64,000 nucleotides of DNA from Halomonas gemina (GTDB taxonomy: Bacteria > Pseudomonadota > Gammaproteobacteria > Pseudomonadales > Halomonadaceae). Location of the stretch: positions 62,001 to 126,000 of the forward strand of contig NZ_JAMJPK010000006.1 of assembly GCF_023554995.1 (NCBI RefSeq), in the 5' to 3' direction. A program made the position numbers and the translations under genes. The notes below the pieces were generated by a model. The model did no database searches. It saw nothing but the letters and a program-made list of their open reading frames with translations, and had not been told where the DNA came from. Below, in pieces: positions 8,889-17,738 of this stretch (its first letter is position 1; every line of letters starts with the position of its first letter).

Positions 8889-9281
8889 TTAGCCCCGGGC
8901 GACCGCCAGCCGATGCCCGGCGTAATATCCTCCCCAGGCGGCGCCAAGCCACACCACGAGGCTGACCGCCACATAGCCCAGGGCCGCCAACAGGCGGCCC
9001 TGATGCATCAGGGCCAGGGTCTCCAGGCCAAAGAGCGAGAAGGTGGTGAAGCCGCCACAGAAGCCACCCACCAGGAAGGGCTGCCAGCGCGCGACCCGGC
9101 CGTGGGTGCGGCGGGCGGCATAGGCGGCGAAGCCGACGATCAGCCAGGAACCGAGGCCGTTCACCGCCAGGGTGGCCCAGGGAAAGGCCGGCCCCGCCAG
9201 CGCCAGCGAGACGAGGTAGCGCAGCGTGGACCCCAGGGCGCTGCCCAGCCCCACGGCGCCATAGGCACGCCAGGCGATCAT
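8889..9281 (-). CDS. crcB: Fluoride channel subunit CrcB (second of pair)
   Basis: 130-residue Fluc/CrcB protein with four hydrophobic segments. Family marks: GSALGSTLRYLVS near the N-terminus and GGFCGGFTTFSLFGLE in the pore region, with the Phe residues that line the anion path. Its ATG overlaps the stop of the upstream crcB in an ATGA junction. Fluc channels assemble as antiparallel dimers, and gene pairs like this usually encode two oppositely oriented partners. It exports fluoride to protect enzymes such as enolase. The stop lies 6 nt from the convergent pgi stop. Confidence 0.92.
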   Translation of the reverse strand: MIAWRAYGAVGLGSALGSTLRYLVSLALAGPAFPWATLAVNGLGSWLIVGFAAYAARRTHGRVARWQPFLVGGFCGGFTTFSLFGLETLALMHQGRLLAALGYVAVSLVVWLGAAWGGYYAGHRLAVARG

Positions 9282-9667
9282 GTCAGGCCGCCCGCCAGCC
9301 AGGCCCCGACCAGCAGGGCAGCGAACCCGGTCCCCAGGGTCAGGGCGACGTAGCCCAGGGCAGCGGCCTTGCGCCGCTGCTGCCAGAGCGTCAGGGTCTG
9401 CAGGCTGAAGGAGGAGACGGTGGTGTAGCCCCCCAGCAAGCCGATGGCCAGCAGCGACCAGGCCAGACCCGCCTCGGGGCCAGGCAGGCCCAGCCCCCCG
9501 GCCGCGAGGCCCATCAGCAGGGCGCCACTCAGATTGACCACCAGGGTCCCCCAGGGAAAGCCGGCGCCCAGGTAATGGGCCACGAGGTTGCCCACCGCCA
9601 GGCGCGCCATGCCGCCCAGCCCCCCACCACCGGCCACGGCCAGCAGCACCAGCGGGTCGATGCTCAT
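9278..9667 (-). CDS. crcB: Fluoride channel subunit CrcB (first of pair)
   Basis: 129 residues, four hydrophobic segments. GGLGGMARLAVG near residues 14-25 and GLLGGYTTVSSFSLQT in the pore segment are Fluc signatures. The ATG at 9667 has GGAGAG upstream; an open frame runs further 5' but crosses an intrinsic terminator. Translationally coupled to the second crcB (4-nt overlap). The two subunits are clearly diverged, as expected for a heterodimeric channel. I looked for the fluoride riboswitch motif upstream and did not find it; instead there is a terminator with a structured leader (9694-9790). Confidence 0.92.
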   Translation of the reverse strand: MSIDPLVLLAVAGGGGLGGMARLAVGNLVAHYLGAGFPWGTLVVNLSGALLMGLAAGGLGLPGPEAGLAWSLLAIGLLGGYTTVSSFSLQTLTLWQQRRKAAALGYVALTLGTGFAALLVGAWLAGGLT

Positions 9668-9693
9668 CCACTCTCCAGGCGTTGCGAGGAACC

Positions 9694-9720
9694 AAAAAAA
9701 AGCCACCCGATGAGGGTGGC
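9694..9720 (-). terminator. Strong intrinsic terminator upstream of the crcB pair
   Basis: On the minus strand GCCACCC and GGGTGGC (9720-9714 and 9708-9702) pair around a 5-nt loop and are followed by eight Ts (9701-9694). It faces the crcB genes and lies within their 5' region, so it is either an attenuator or the end of a separate short transcript. Confidence 0.85.
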
Positions 9721-9790
9721 CAAGAGTATCGCATGCTTGCCTTGCAGGTGGCAGTGACCCTCGGGTCGCTGCTGCAAGCAATATTGGCAC
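9694..9790 (-). ncRNA. Candidate small RNA or attenuated leader 5' of crcB
   Basis: Reading the minus strand, an extended hairpin (9778-9741; 7-bp outer stem CTTGCAG/CTGCAAG, inner stems CAG/CTG and GACC/GGTC closed by CGAG) is followed by a 20-nt linker and the terminator at 9720-9694. A weak promoter (TTGTAC, 18 nt, CAATAT) can be drawn just upstream, placing the 5' end near 9780. It does not fit the fluoride or guanidine riboswitch patterns that I know. The 5' end is an estimate. Confidence 0.4.
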
Positions 9791-9803
9791 ATGCTGGTCG
9801 TGA

Positions 9804-9820
9804 TGTACAATACATGTACA
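9804..9820. promoter_or_regulatory. Paired TGTACA palindromes (operator candidate)
   Basis: Two TGTACA hexamers, each self-complementary, are separated by 5 bp in the divergent region between the crcB pair and the MscS-family gene. A two-turn arrangement such as this fits a dimeric regulator; the regulator is unknown. Confidence 0.35.
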
Positions 9821-9937
9821 TGAAAATGTGATCACAGCGTCCAGCTCGTGACCCCGAGACAAAGTCCGTATCATGCCGATACCCGAGCGCAACCCCGACA
9901 CAACATCGCCAACACGCCAAGAGACGGAGGTCACAGC

Positions 9938-12310
9938 GTGAACCCATTGCGAGCCCTTCCAGCCATCCTCGGCTGGCTGCTGATTGCCCTGGTGGCACTC
10001 GCCGCCCCGGCCCATGCCCAGCAGGCCGATGCCGGCAGCGAGCCGCCGGCCTACTCCACCCTGGCCGACCTGCTCGAGAACGAGCAGTCTCGCCAGCAGC
10101 TGATCGACCAGCTGCGCGGCATGGCCGGTGACGTCGCCGCCTCCGAATCGACGGCCGCCGAGCGGAGCGCCGCCGCCGAGCCCTCGCTGCCCCGTCAACT
10201 GGCCGAAGCCACCAGCCGCATCGTCGGCGATGTCGGCAGCCAGTTCACCAGCCTGGTGGAGGTGCTCGGCGGGCTGTTCACCGGCAGTGCCGATGCGACC
10301 AGCAGCTTCGACACGGCCGCCTTCACCAGCGCCGCCATCAACCTCGGCCTGGTGATACTGGCCACCTTCGTGCTGTTCGTGGTGATCCGCCGCCTGGCCC
10401 GGCCGCTGTTCACACGCATTAGCCAGTGGTCGCTCAACGGCCAGGGGCTGACCCCGGTGCTGCGCCTGGTGCTCTGCGTGGCCCTGGCGGCGGTGATCGA
10501 CGTGGCGGTGGTGGCCCTGTCCTACGTGGGGGGCAACCTGGTCGCGACCTTCGCGGTGGGCGAGACCGGCGAACTCTCGACCCGTGCCTCGCTGTTCCTC
10601 AACGCCTTCCTGGTGATCGAGCTGCTCAAGGCGGCCGTGCGCATGCTCTTCTCGTCGCGCTACGAGGGGCTGCGCCTGCTGCCTGTGGGGGCCGAGGACG
10701 CCGCCTACTGGAACCGCTGGATCGCGCGCCTGATCGGGCTGGTGGGCTACGGCCTGATGGTGGTGGTGCCGCTGGTCAATGTCTACCTGTCGCCGACCCT
10801 GGGCCAGAGCGTTGGCACCCTGATCATGATCGGCGCCTTCATCTATGCGGTCGGCGTGGTGCTGCGCAACCGGGTTCGCCTGCGCGACGCCCTGAACCAC
10901 AAGGCCGACAACGCCACCATGGCCGCCAGCCGGGTCTCGCTGCAGCTGTTCGCCCGCACCTGGCACCTGTTCGCCCTGGCCTACTTCGTGATGGTGCTGG
11001 TGCTGGTGCTGACCCGGCCGGCGGACGCCCTGCCCTTCGTGCTCTTCGCCACCCTCAAGACCATCGCCGCGGTGATAGTGGGCCTGCTGGTCTCGAACCT
11101 GCTGACCCAGACCATCGGCCGACGCATCCGCCTGGGCGACGACCTGCGCCGCAAGCTGCCGCTGCTCGAACCGCGGCTCAACAGCTATGTGCCCAATGCC
11201 CTGCGGGTGATCCGCACCCTGATCCTGATCACGGTATTCCTAGTGGTGCTGAACGCCTGGGGCGCCTTCGACCTGGCGACCTGGTACGCCTCCGAGGCCG
11301 GCCGCGGCCTGGTCGGCAAGGTGATCAGCGTGGCGGTGATCCTGATGATCGCCGTGGCCGTCTGGCTGGGGCTGGCCAGCCTGATCGAGCACAAGCTCAA
11401 CCCGGAGACCGGCGGCGGCATTCCCTCGGCCCGGGCCCAGACGCTGCTGGCCCTGTTCCGCAACGCCCTGGCCATCGCGCTGATCACCATGACCGCGATG
11501 ATCGTGCTGGCCGAGATCGGCATCAACATCGGCCCGCTGATCGCCGGTGCCGGCGTGCTGGGCCTGGCCATCGGCTTCGGTGCCCAGAAGCTGGTGCAGG
11601 ACATCATCACCGGCATCTTCATCCAGGTGGAGAACGCCATGAATACCGGCGATGTGGTCACGGTGGGCGGCATCACCGGCACCGCCGAGAAGCTCAGCAT
11701 CCGCTCGGTGGGCATCCGTGACCTTTCCGGCACCTACCACCTGATTCCCTTTTCCAGCGTGGATACCGTCTCCAACTACATGCGCGAGTTCGGCAATCAC
11801 GTCGGCGAGTACGGCATCGCCTACCGCGAGAGCATCGACGAGGCCATCGAGCAGCTCAAGCTCGCCTTCGAGGACCTCCAGGCCAGCGAGGAGCACGGCC
11901 ACAAGCTGCTGGAGCCGCTCACCGTGGCCGGCGTCGTGGCGCTGGCCGACAGTTCGGTGAACATCCGGGTAGTCATCAAGACCACGCCCGGCGACCAGTG
12001 GGCCGTGGGCCGCGCCTACAACCGCCTGGTCAAGCTGCGCTTCGACGAGGCCGGCATCGAGATCCCCTTCCCGCATACCACTTTGTATTTCGGTCAGGAC
12101 AAGACAGGATCCGCGCCACCAGCCAACCTGCGAGTAATGCAGCAGGCCTTCACCATCGATGGAAGCCCGGCTGGCCAGCCCAAGACCCTGGACAGGCAGA
12201 CTGACGATCGCTTCGACCCCAGGGGAAACAAGCACAAGCGGCATGATGTGGAGGAAGTATCAGATCCCTCACATGAGAAACCGAGTGGTGATGACGTCGA
12301 CGAGACCTGA
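9938..12310 (+). CDS. Large MscS-family mechanosensitive channel (YbiO-like)
   Basis: 790-residue inner-membrane channel. GTG 9938 is chosen because GGAGG sits 7 nt upstream and the product then begins with a signal peptide (MNPLRALPAILGWLL... APAHAQ). A periplasmic stretch (~30-115) is followed by about ten membrane segments, then the MscS core: pore helix segment GAGVLGLAIGFGAQKLVQD, then the beta domain (GDVVTVGGITGTAEKLSIRSVG, LIPFSSVDTVSNY) and the alpha/beta C-terminal domain. A hydrophilic ~55-residue tail ends it. MscS channels release solutes on hypo-osmotic shock, relevant to a cell that accumulates ectoine. Length and layout resemble E. coli YbiO more than MscK. A GAAA-loop terminator follows. 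Confidence 0.9.
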   Translation: MNPLRALPAILGWLLIALVALAAPAHAQQADAGSEPPAYSTLADLLENEQSRQQLIDQLRGMAGDVAASESTAAERSAAAEPSLPRQLAEATSRIVGDVGSQFTSLVEVLGGLFTGSADATSSFDTAAFTSAAINLGLVILATFVLFVVIRRLARPLFTRISQWSLNGQGLTPVLRLVLCVALAAVIDVAVVALSYVGGNLVATFAVGETGELSTRASLFLNAFLVIELLKAAVRMLFSSRYEGLRLLPVGAEDAAYWNRWIARLIGLVGYGLMVVVPLVNVYLSPTLGQSVGTLIMIGAFIYAVGVVLRNRVRLRDALNHKADNATMAASRVSLQLFARTWHLFALAYFVMVLVLVLTRPADALPFVLFATLKTIAAVIVGLLVSNLLTQTIGRRIRLGDDLRRKLPLLEPRLNSYVPNALRVIRTLILITVFLVVLNAWGAFDLATWYASEAGRGLVGKVISVAVILMIAVAVWLGLASLIEHKLNPETGGGIPSARAQTLLALFRNALAIALITMTAMIVLAEIGINIGPLIAGAGVLGLAIGFGAQKLVQDIITGIFIQVENAMNTGDVVTVGGITGTAEKLSIRSVGIRDLSGTYHLIPFSSVDTVSNYMREFGNHVGEYGIAYRESIDEAIEQLKLAFEDLQASEEHGHKLLEPLTVAGVVALADSSVNIRVVIKTTPGDQWAVGRAYNRLVKLRFDEAGIEIPFPHTTLYFGQDKTGSAPPANLRVMQQAFTIDGSPAGQPKTLDRQTDDRFDPRGNKHKRHDVEEVSDPSHEKPSGDDVDET

Positions 12311-12341
12311 CGACCCGGCAACTCTCCAATCTCAGCGAAAA

Positions 12342-12367
12342 GCGGGGCTGCCGAAAGGCAGCCCCGC
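12342..12367 (+). terminator. Terminator with GAAA tetraloop
   Basis: 11-bp GC-rich stem (12342-12352 / 12357-12367) closed by GAAA, between the convergent MscS and permease genes. The four As just 5' give a T-run on the minus strand, so it can serve both. Confidence 0.75.
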
Positions 12368-12396
12368 TGTGCACTCGGGTGGGCAGCGGCGATGTC

Positions 12397-13755
12397 TTAG
12401 TGGGTGGTCACCAGCATCAGCACGCTGAGTGCCGCCGAGACCCACATGGCCGGACGGATCGCCTCCAGGCGCCCGGTGAAGAGCTTGATCAGCACGAAGG
12501 AGAGGAAGCCGAAGGCGATCCCCAGGGTGATGGAGTAGGTCAGCGGCATCAGGATGATCGCCAGGAAGGCCGGGAAGGCTTCGTCGTAGCGGCTCCAGTC
12601 GATCTTGGCAATCGGTGAGAGCATGAACAGCCCCACCAGCACCAGGGCCGGGGCCGTGGCGATGCCCGGCACCAGCGAGAGCAGTGGCGAGAGGAACAGG
12701 AAGGGCAGGAAGAGCAGGGCGATGGTCACCGCCACCAGGCCGGTACGCCCGCCCTGGGCGACCCCGGCACCGGACTCGATGAAGGTCTGGGCCGCGCTCG
12801 TACCGAGCGGTGCCGCGATCATCGAGGCGAAGGCATCCACGGTCATGGAGCGCTTGAGGTTGCGCGGGTTACCGTCCTTGTCCTTGAGGTCGGCCGACTC
12901 GGAGAGCGCCATGAAGCAGGAGAGGGCATCGAAGAAGTTGGTGAACAGCATCACGAAGATGAACGGCAGGTAGGCCACCTTCAGCGCCCCCCAGATGTCC
13001 ACCTGCATCACCGCGCTGAAGTCGGGCCAGGCGGCCAGGCCGCTCCACTCCACCATCACTTCTTCGCCCCACACGCGCCCCATGGGGGCCGCCAGCAAGG
13101 TGGTCAGGGCGATGCCGAGGATCAGCGCGCCGTTGAAGCGCAGCACCACCATGATGGCCGTGGCCATCAGCCCGATGAAGAAGGTCACCAGGCTGGCGTC
13201 GAAGTTGCCCAGGGTCACCAGGGTGGCCTCGCTGCCGACGATGAAGCCGGCGTTCTTCAGCCCGATGAAGGTGATGAAGAGCCCGATGCCGCAGGTGATG
13301 GCGTAGCGCAGCGAGGCCGGGATCGCCTCGATGATCGCCTGGCGCACGTTGAACATCGCCAGCACCGCGAACAGCACGCCGGACCAGAAGACGCAGCCCA
13401 GCGCCACCTCCCAGGAGAGGCCGGCGCCCAGCACCAGGGTGTAGGTGAAGAGCGCATTCATGCCCATGCCGGGGGCCACCAGGATGGGGTTGCGCGCATA
13501 GAGCCCCATGGCCAGGCTGCTCATGAAGCTGATCAGCACGGTGGCGGAGAGGGCCGCCGAGAAGGGGATGCCGGCATCCGAGAGGATCGCTGGATTGACC
13601 ACGACGATGTACATCGAGGCCAGGAAGGTGGCGATCCCCGCGAGCACCTCGGTGCGCAGGGAGGAGCCGCGGTCACGTACACGAAAGTAGCGGTCGATCC
13701 AACGCCCCTCCGAGGCGTCGGCGGGAGAGGCGGCGGCGGTCGATGTCTGTTCCAT
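12397..13755 (-). CDS. NCS2 family purine permease (AzgA subfamily)
   Basis: 452-residue polytopic transporter for hypoxanthine/guanine/adenine with proton symport. N-terminal DRYFRVRDRGSSLRTEVLAGIATFLASMYI is the usual AzgA lead-in. NPAILSDAG, APGMGMNALFTYT and the GTSAAQTFIESGAGVAQGGRTG segment, which holds the substrate-site residues, are present, followed by the last membrane helices. Resembles E. coli GhxP/GhxQ and AdeP/AdeQ. Start 13755 (MEQTSTAAAS) fits the family length; the ribosome site is weak (GGGA). Monocistronic between two terminators. The exact purine cannot be told from the sequence. Confidence 0.9.
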   Translation of the reverse strand: MEQTSTAAASPADASEGRWIDRYFRVRDRGSSLRTEVLAGIATFLASMYIVVVNPAILSDAGIPFSAALSATVLISFMSSLAMGLYARNPILVAPGMGMNALFTYTLVLGAGLSWEVALGCVFWSGVLFAVLAMFNVRQAIIEAIPASLRYAITCGIGLFITFIGLKNAGFIVGSEATLVTLGNFDASLVTFFIGLMATAIMVVLRFNGALILGIALTTLLAAPMGRVWGEEVMVEWSGLAAWPDFSAVMQVDIWGALKVAYLPFIFVMLFTNFFDALSCFMALSESADLKDKDGNPRNLKRSMTVDAFASMIAAPLGTSAAQTFIESGAGVAQGGRTGLVAVTIALLFLPFLFLSPLLSLVPGIATAPALVLVGLFMLSPIAKIDWSRYDEAFPAFLAIILMPLTYSITLGIAFGFLSFVLIKLFTGRLEAIRPAMWVSAALSVLMLVTTH

Positions 13756-13904
13756 GGCGGGGTCCCGTTGTTGTTGTGGGTCGTGGTGGAAGGTCTGTCG
13801 CCGACTAGGGTAGGCAATTCCTGACCGATTGGACAACACCCGAGGCGCCATCAGGGTATACAAAAAGGTCTAATACCTGGATACCGGATGGCCAGGCAGC
13901 AGAA

Positions 13905-13924
13905 GGGGCGCCCTAAGGCGCCCC
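13905..13924 (-). terminator. Hairpin after the heme operon
   Basis: GGGGCGCC/GGCGCCCC stem (13905-13912 / 13917-13924) with a 4-nt loop, 39 nt beyond the hemY stop on the minus strand. Only a short TT follows. Confidence 0.6.
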
Positions 13925-13962
13925 ATGGAGAGTGGATCACTGGCCGGCTCGGCGGCGAGCGC

Positions 13963-15210
13963 TCAGGCCGTCTTGCTCTGTTTCTCCTCGTGCGGCGCCT
14001 CGCTCGGCTGGGGCAGGGAGGGCAGCGACTTGTCGAGCAGCTCGACGCTTTGCCGATAGAAGAGCTGGCTCTTCTGGTGCTCGCCCAAGTTGGCATAGAG
14101 CCGGGCCAGCTCGGCACTGGCCACGCCGCTTGGCCGCTGGCGCTGGCTCGCCTCGAAGTACTCCTGGGCCTTGCCCCAGTAGGCGTTGCGCAGCGACAGG
14201 CGCCCCAGGGTCAGCAGCAGGTCCGGGTCGTTGGGCCGCTCCTGCAGCCACTTCTCCGCCACCACCAGCTGCCGCGGGGCATCCACGTCGAGCAGGCCAT
14301 AGCGCAGCACCAGGCGGCTGTCCCAGTGCTCCTTGAGCGAGTGGCGCAGCAGCCGCTCGGCGATGCCCTCCTCGTGGCCCCGCACCAGCGCCTCGCCATA
14401 GAGCACGATCAGGTCGGTGTTGATACGCAGGTAGTCGGGCATGTCGGCCCAGAGGTTGCGGACTCGCTCGATGTCGCCGGGACTGCGCGCCTCCTGGCCG
14501 ATCAGCTCGCGGTAGGCGCGCAGCTCGAGCTGTTCGCGCTCCTCGCGGGAGATCAGCTGCTGGGCCCCCAGCCGGGGCATCAGGCGGCGCAGGCCATCCC
14601 AGTCGCTGACGCTGAGGTAGGCCTGCTTGAGCTGCTTGAGCACCTGGGGGTGATTGGGCAAGTGGCGGTCCAGGCGGGTGAGGATTGCCAGCGCCTCCTC
14701 GTACTGCTGGCGGTCCAGCATCAGCTGGGCCTGCATCATGCCCACCGCGGTGTCGGCCCCCTCGGTACTCAGGTGGGCCCGCTTGAGCAGGGTGTCGGCC
14801 TGCTCGTAGCGCCCCTGGTAGTGGGCCGCCAGGGCCGCCGAGAGGTAGTTGACCAGCGGCGTGCTGGAGTCATCGGCCGCCTTGACCAGCGACTTCTCGG
14901 CCTTCTTCCAGCGGCCCTCGGCCAGCGCCACCAGGCCGCGCACGGTGCGTTTCATGGCGGTGCGGTTGCGGGCACGGCTGTTCCACACCTTGAAGCGGCT
15001 CACCGGCCGCGTCAGGCGCATCAGCAGCCGCAGGGCGAAGTGCAGCACGATGAAGGCGGCCAGCAGCAGGATCAGGCCGAACCAGAAGGAGGTCTGGAAG
15101 GAGGTATCACCCACCCGCACCAGCCAGTAGCCCGGCACCGACATCATCAGCTGGCCGAACAGCGCCCCGAGCGCCAGGCCCAGGACCACGATCAGGATCA
15201 GCTTTCTCAT
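13963..15210 (-). CDS. hemY: HemY, tetratricopeptide heme-biosynthesis membrane protein
   Basis: 415 residues. Two hydrophobic segments at the N-terminus (residues ~3-25 and ~38-62) anchor a cytosolic TPR-like helical domain that runs to the end (HemY_N domain plus repeats). Last gene of hemCDXY, joined to hemX by an ATGA overlap. In E. coli, hemY mutants accumulate porphyrin intermediates; the protein is not the Bacillus protoporphyrinogen oxidase of the same name. The C-terminal ~15 residues are charged (EEKQSKTA). Confidence 0.92.
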   Translation of the reverse strand: MRKLILIVVLGLALGALFGQLMMSVPGYWLVRVGDTSFQTSFWFGLILLLAAFIVLHFALRLLMRLTRPVSRFKVWNSRARNRTAMKRTVRGLVALAEGRWKKAEKSLVKAADDSSTPLVNYLSAALAAHYQGRYEQADTLLKRAHLSTEGADTAVGMMQAQLMLDRQQYEEALAILTRLDRHLPNHPQVLKQLKQAYLSVSDWDGLRRLMPRLGAQQLISREEREQLELRAYRELIGQEARSPGDIERVRNLWADMPDYLRINTDLIVLYGEALVRGHEEGIAERLLRHSLKEHWDSRLVLRYGLLDVDAPRQLVVAEKWLQERPNDPDLLLTLGRLSLRNAYWGKAQEYFEASQRQRPSGVASAELARLYANLGEHQKSQLFYRQSVELLDKSLPSLPQPSEAPHEEKQSKTA

Positions 15211-16937
15211 GCGTCATCTCCCTGGCCCTGGCCATCGTCATTTTCCTGGCTGTTGCCACGACCCTCGAAGCGCCGCTCGATAAAGGTCGCCAGCGCCTGC
15301 TGGGAGCCGCTGATATCGGGAAGCTCCGGGCGGATGCTCTGCTCCTTGAGCTCCTCGAGACGCTCGATCACCGACTGGACGCCGCTGGCGCTGGTGTCAT
15401 AGTAGCCGCGGATCAGCGTCAGGGCCTTGTCGAGGCTGGCCTCATAGAGCTCCTGCTCCTCCTTGAGCAGCGCCAGCTGGGACTGCTCGAGCACCAGGCG
15501 CACGCTCTGGCGCAGATAGGACTCCTGCTCCGGCGAGATCAGCGCCTCCAGGGCCTGGTCGTGCTGGCGCACGGTGACCAGCTCCTTGAGCTCGCCGCCG
15601 AAGCGCGCCAACTGCTCCTGCCACCCGCCCGTGGGCGCCTCCTCGAGGGCGGCGGCGTCGGCGGTGATCTCCTCGATCTCCTGGGCCAGCGGCTGGCCGG
15701 CGAGCTGCTCCTGCTGGGCGTTGAGCGCCAGGTAGAGCCCGGTACGGTCGACCCGCGGCACCGAGTCCAGCGCGGCCAGCTCGGAAGCGATCTCGCGGCG
15801 CACCGGCACCAGGGCCGGGTTGTCGGCCTCGCGGAGCCGCTCGTCGGCGGTGCGCAACAGGGCGGCGGCGCCCTCGACATCGCGCTCCAGCTGCAGGCGC
15901 TGGTTGGCCAGGCGCAGCAGGTAGGCGGCCTCGGCGTGCAGCCAGTCGCGCTCGTCGGTGTCCTGCTCGCGGGAGAGCTCGTCGAGCACCTTGTCCAGGG
16001 TCTCGTCGACGCTGCCGCGATAGTCGGCGAATTCGCCGCGCAGGTCGGAGAGGGCCGAGTCGAGGGCCGCATCACGCTCGCTCTCCGCGCTCTCGAGCTG
16101 CCCCTGCAGGTCGCCGAGGTCCGACTGGCTGGCCACGTCGCCGGGCAGCGAGGCCAGGCGCTGCTGCTGGGCGTCGAGCTTCTGCCAGGCCTGCCAGCCG
16201 AACAGCACAACCCCGATGGCCAGCAGGATCACCAGCACCAGGGCCAGGATACCGGCCTTGCCCCCGCCCTTGCGGCCATCACCACCGGAGCTCCCCGTCG
16301 TGGCAGCGGACGCACCGCCACCCGCCGCGGCGGTCGAACCACCGCTGCCGGCGCTCTTGCCGATCTTGGCCGAGGTGTCGGCCTTGCCGGACTTGTCGGC
16401 ACCGCCACTCGAGGCAGTCGGCTTGGGGCTGGCCGCCTGGCTCGCGGCGGGCTTCTCTGCCGCGGACTTCTCTGCCGCGGGCTTCTCTGCCGCGGGCTTC
16501 TCTGCCGCGGGCTTCTCTGCCGCGGGCTTCTCTGCCGCGGGCTTCTCTGCCGCAGGCTTTTCCGCCGCGGGCTTCTCTGCCGCGGGCTTCTCTGCCGCAG
16601 GCTTTTCCGCCGCGGGCTTCTCTGCCGCAGGCTTTTCCGCCGCGGGCTTGTCGCTGCCGGTTGCTGGCTTGTCGCCCTTTGCCGGAGGGCTGGCGGACGT
16701 GTCGGCGGCGCTGGACGACGTCTTACCGGCGCCGGACTCGCCGGCCGCAGCAGGCGCCTGCGTGGCGTCCGGCTTGCCCTGCGTCGCGCCGGCGGCCTGC
16801 TTGCCACCGGCCTTGTCATAGCGACGCGATCGACGCCTGCCGGAAGCGGCCGGCTTGCCGGCCTCGCCTCCCGAGCTCGCCGATTCCGCGCCGGAGGGCG
16901 CCTGCTGTTCGTCCTGATCGTGTGGTTGCTTGCTCAT
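15207..16937 (-). CDS. hemX: HemX-like protein with expanded AEKPA repeats
   Basis: 576 residues. A low-complexity cytoplasmic N-terminal half, then one membrane helix ([20 protein letters not shown], about residues 227-246), then a periplasmic coiled-coil-rich HemX domain to the C-terminus ([20 protein letters not shown]..., [19 protein letters not shown]). Called uroporphyrinogen-III C-methyltransferase in many databases, but it lacks the SUMT catalytic fold, so that name should not be taken as activity. The N-terminal region contains 13 tandem 15-bp repeats coding for AEKPA (see repeat entry), likely a flexible spacer. Lies between hemD and hemY and overlaps hemY by 4 nt. Confidence 0.88.
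   Translation of the reverse strand: MSKQPHDQDEQQAPSGAESASSGGEAGKPAASGRRRSRRYDKAGGKQAAGATQGKPDATQAPAAAGESGAGKTSSSAADTSASPPAKGDKPATGSDKPAAEKPAAEKPAAEKPAAEKPAAEKPAAEKPAAEKPAAEKPAAEKPAAEKPAAEKPAAEKSAAEKPAASQAASPKPTASSGGADKSGKADTSAKIGKSAGSGGSTAAAGGGASAATTGSSGGDGRKGGGKAGILALVLVILLAIGVVLFGWQAWQKLDAQQQRLASLPGDVASQSDLGDLQGQLESAESERDAALDSALSDLRGEFADYRGSVDETLDKVLDELSREQDTDERDWLHAEAAYLLRLANQRLQLERDVEGAAALLRTADERLREADNPALVPVRREIASELAALDSVPRVDRTGLYLALNAQQEQLAGQPLAQEIEEITADAAALEEAPTGGWQEQLARFGGELKELVTVRQHDQALEALISPEQESYLRQSVRLVLEQSQLALLKEEQELYEASLDKALTLIRGYYDTSASGVQSVIERLEELKEQSIRPELPDISGSQQALATFIERRFEGRGNSQENDDGQGQGDDA
16450..16644 (-). repeat. 13 x 15-bp in-frame minisatellite inside hemX
   Basis: Thirteen consecutive 15-bp units (plus-strand form GGCTTCTCTGCCGCG, variants with GA for GG, GCAG for GCGG, and TTTTCC for TTCTCT) encode AEKPA pentapeptides; one unit carries Ser for Pro. 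Unit length is a multiple of three, so copy changes keep the frame. The mixture of synonymous variants in blocks points to unequal crossover or slippage. Confidence 0.95.
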
Positions 16938-16943
16938 CTGTCG

Positions 16944-17738
16944 CTAGCCCTTTTCGAGATCATCATGATCGACATCGGCCTCCTCCGGGGCGCTGCTCCT
17001 GGCGACCGCGACCGCCAGGGCGGCAGGCGTGGCACCCGACGCCACGACGGGGAAACGAAACCCCAGCCTGCCGGCCAGTGTAGCCAACCGGGCACTGGAA
17101 ACGATTAGCGGTTGGTTCAAGGCGGCGTCTGTGCACCATCTTGCCAGATGTTCGAGGATTTCTCCGCTGCTGACCACCAGCGCACGGTAATCGCCGGCAG
17201 CGAGTCGCGCCTGCATGGCGGGTTCGGGGTCGAGGAGGCGACGGCGATAGACCGCCAGGCGCCTCACCCGGGCACCGCGTGCCGCCAGAGTCTCGGCGAT
17301 CAGCGCACGCCCTCCTTCGCCGGCGACCAGCAGCACGCGCCGCGCGTCGAGGGCCTGCAGGGAGGCGAGCCGCAGCAGCGCCTCGCTGGTGTCCTCACCG
17401 GCCGAGGGCGAGGGCACATGGACCCGCACGCCCAGGCGCCGGTGGAGCAGGGCGGCGGTAGAGGCCCCCACGGCATAGAAGTCGATGCCCACCGGCAACT
17501 GCGGCCAGTAGCGGTCCAGCGCCTCGACCAGGCACTCGGCGGCGAAGGGGCTCACCACCACCACCTTGTGGAAGTGGTCGATGTCCAGCCAGGCGGTGCG
17601 CGTCGCCGGGGCGTCCGGCAACGCCTCGAGGCGCATGACGTCCAGACGCAGGACGTCGAGGCCGCGGGCCTCGATGGCCGCGGCCAGCGGGCCAGCCCGC
17701 TCGCCCGGCCGGGAGATCAGTACCGGCAGGTCCGCCAT
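16944..17738 (-). CDS. hemD: Uroporphyrinogen-III synthase
   Basis: 264 residues; cyclises hydroxymethylbilane with inversion of ring D. The sequence has the family's two alpha/beta halves: N-terminal PVLISRPGERAGPLAAAIEARG, the central VVVSPFAAECLVEAL, and the C-terminal ALVVSSGEILEHL and PLIVSSARLATLA. HemD is poorly conserved, so the call rests partly on position directly after hemC (the ATG lies in the hemC TGA) and before hemX. The region upstream of 17738 in this frame is hemC out of frame, so the start is fixed at MADLPVL. Confidence 0.92.
   Translation of the reverse strand: MADLPVLISRPGERAGPLAAAIEARGLDVLRLDVMRLEALPDAPATRTAWLDIDHFHKVVVVSPFAAECLVEALDRYWPQLPVGIDFYAVGASTAALLHRRLGVRVHVPSPSAGEDTSEALLRLASLQALDARRVLLVAGEGGRALIAETLAARGARVRRLAVYRRRLLDPEPAMQARLAAGDYRALVVSSGEILEHLARWCTDAALNQPLIVSSARLATLAGRLGFRFPVVASGATPAALAVAVARSSAPEEADVDHDDLEKG

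Noticed and set aside
9667..9840. Fluoride riboswitch for crcB
   Set aside because: I looked for the conserved pseudoknot segments (GAUGG...CUGAUGGCC...UAC) on the minus strand and did not find them.
16450..16644. CRISPR or transposon remnant in hemX
   Set aside because: 15-bp in-frame coding minisatellite with no spacers or terminal repeats.
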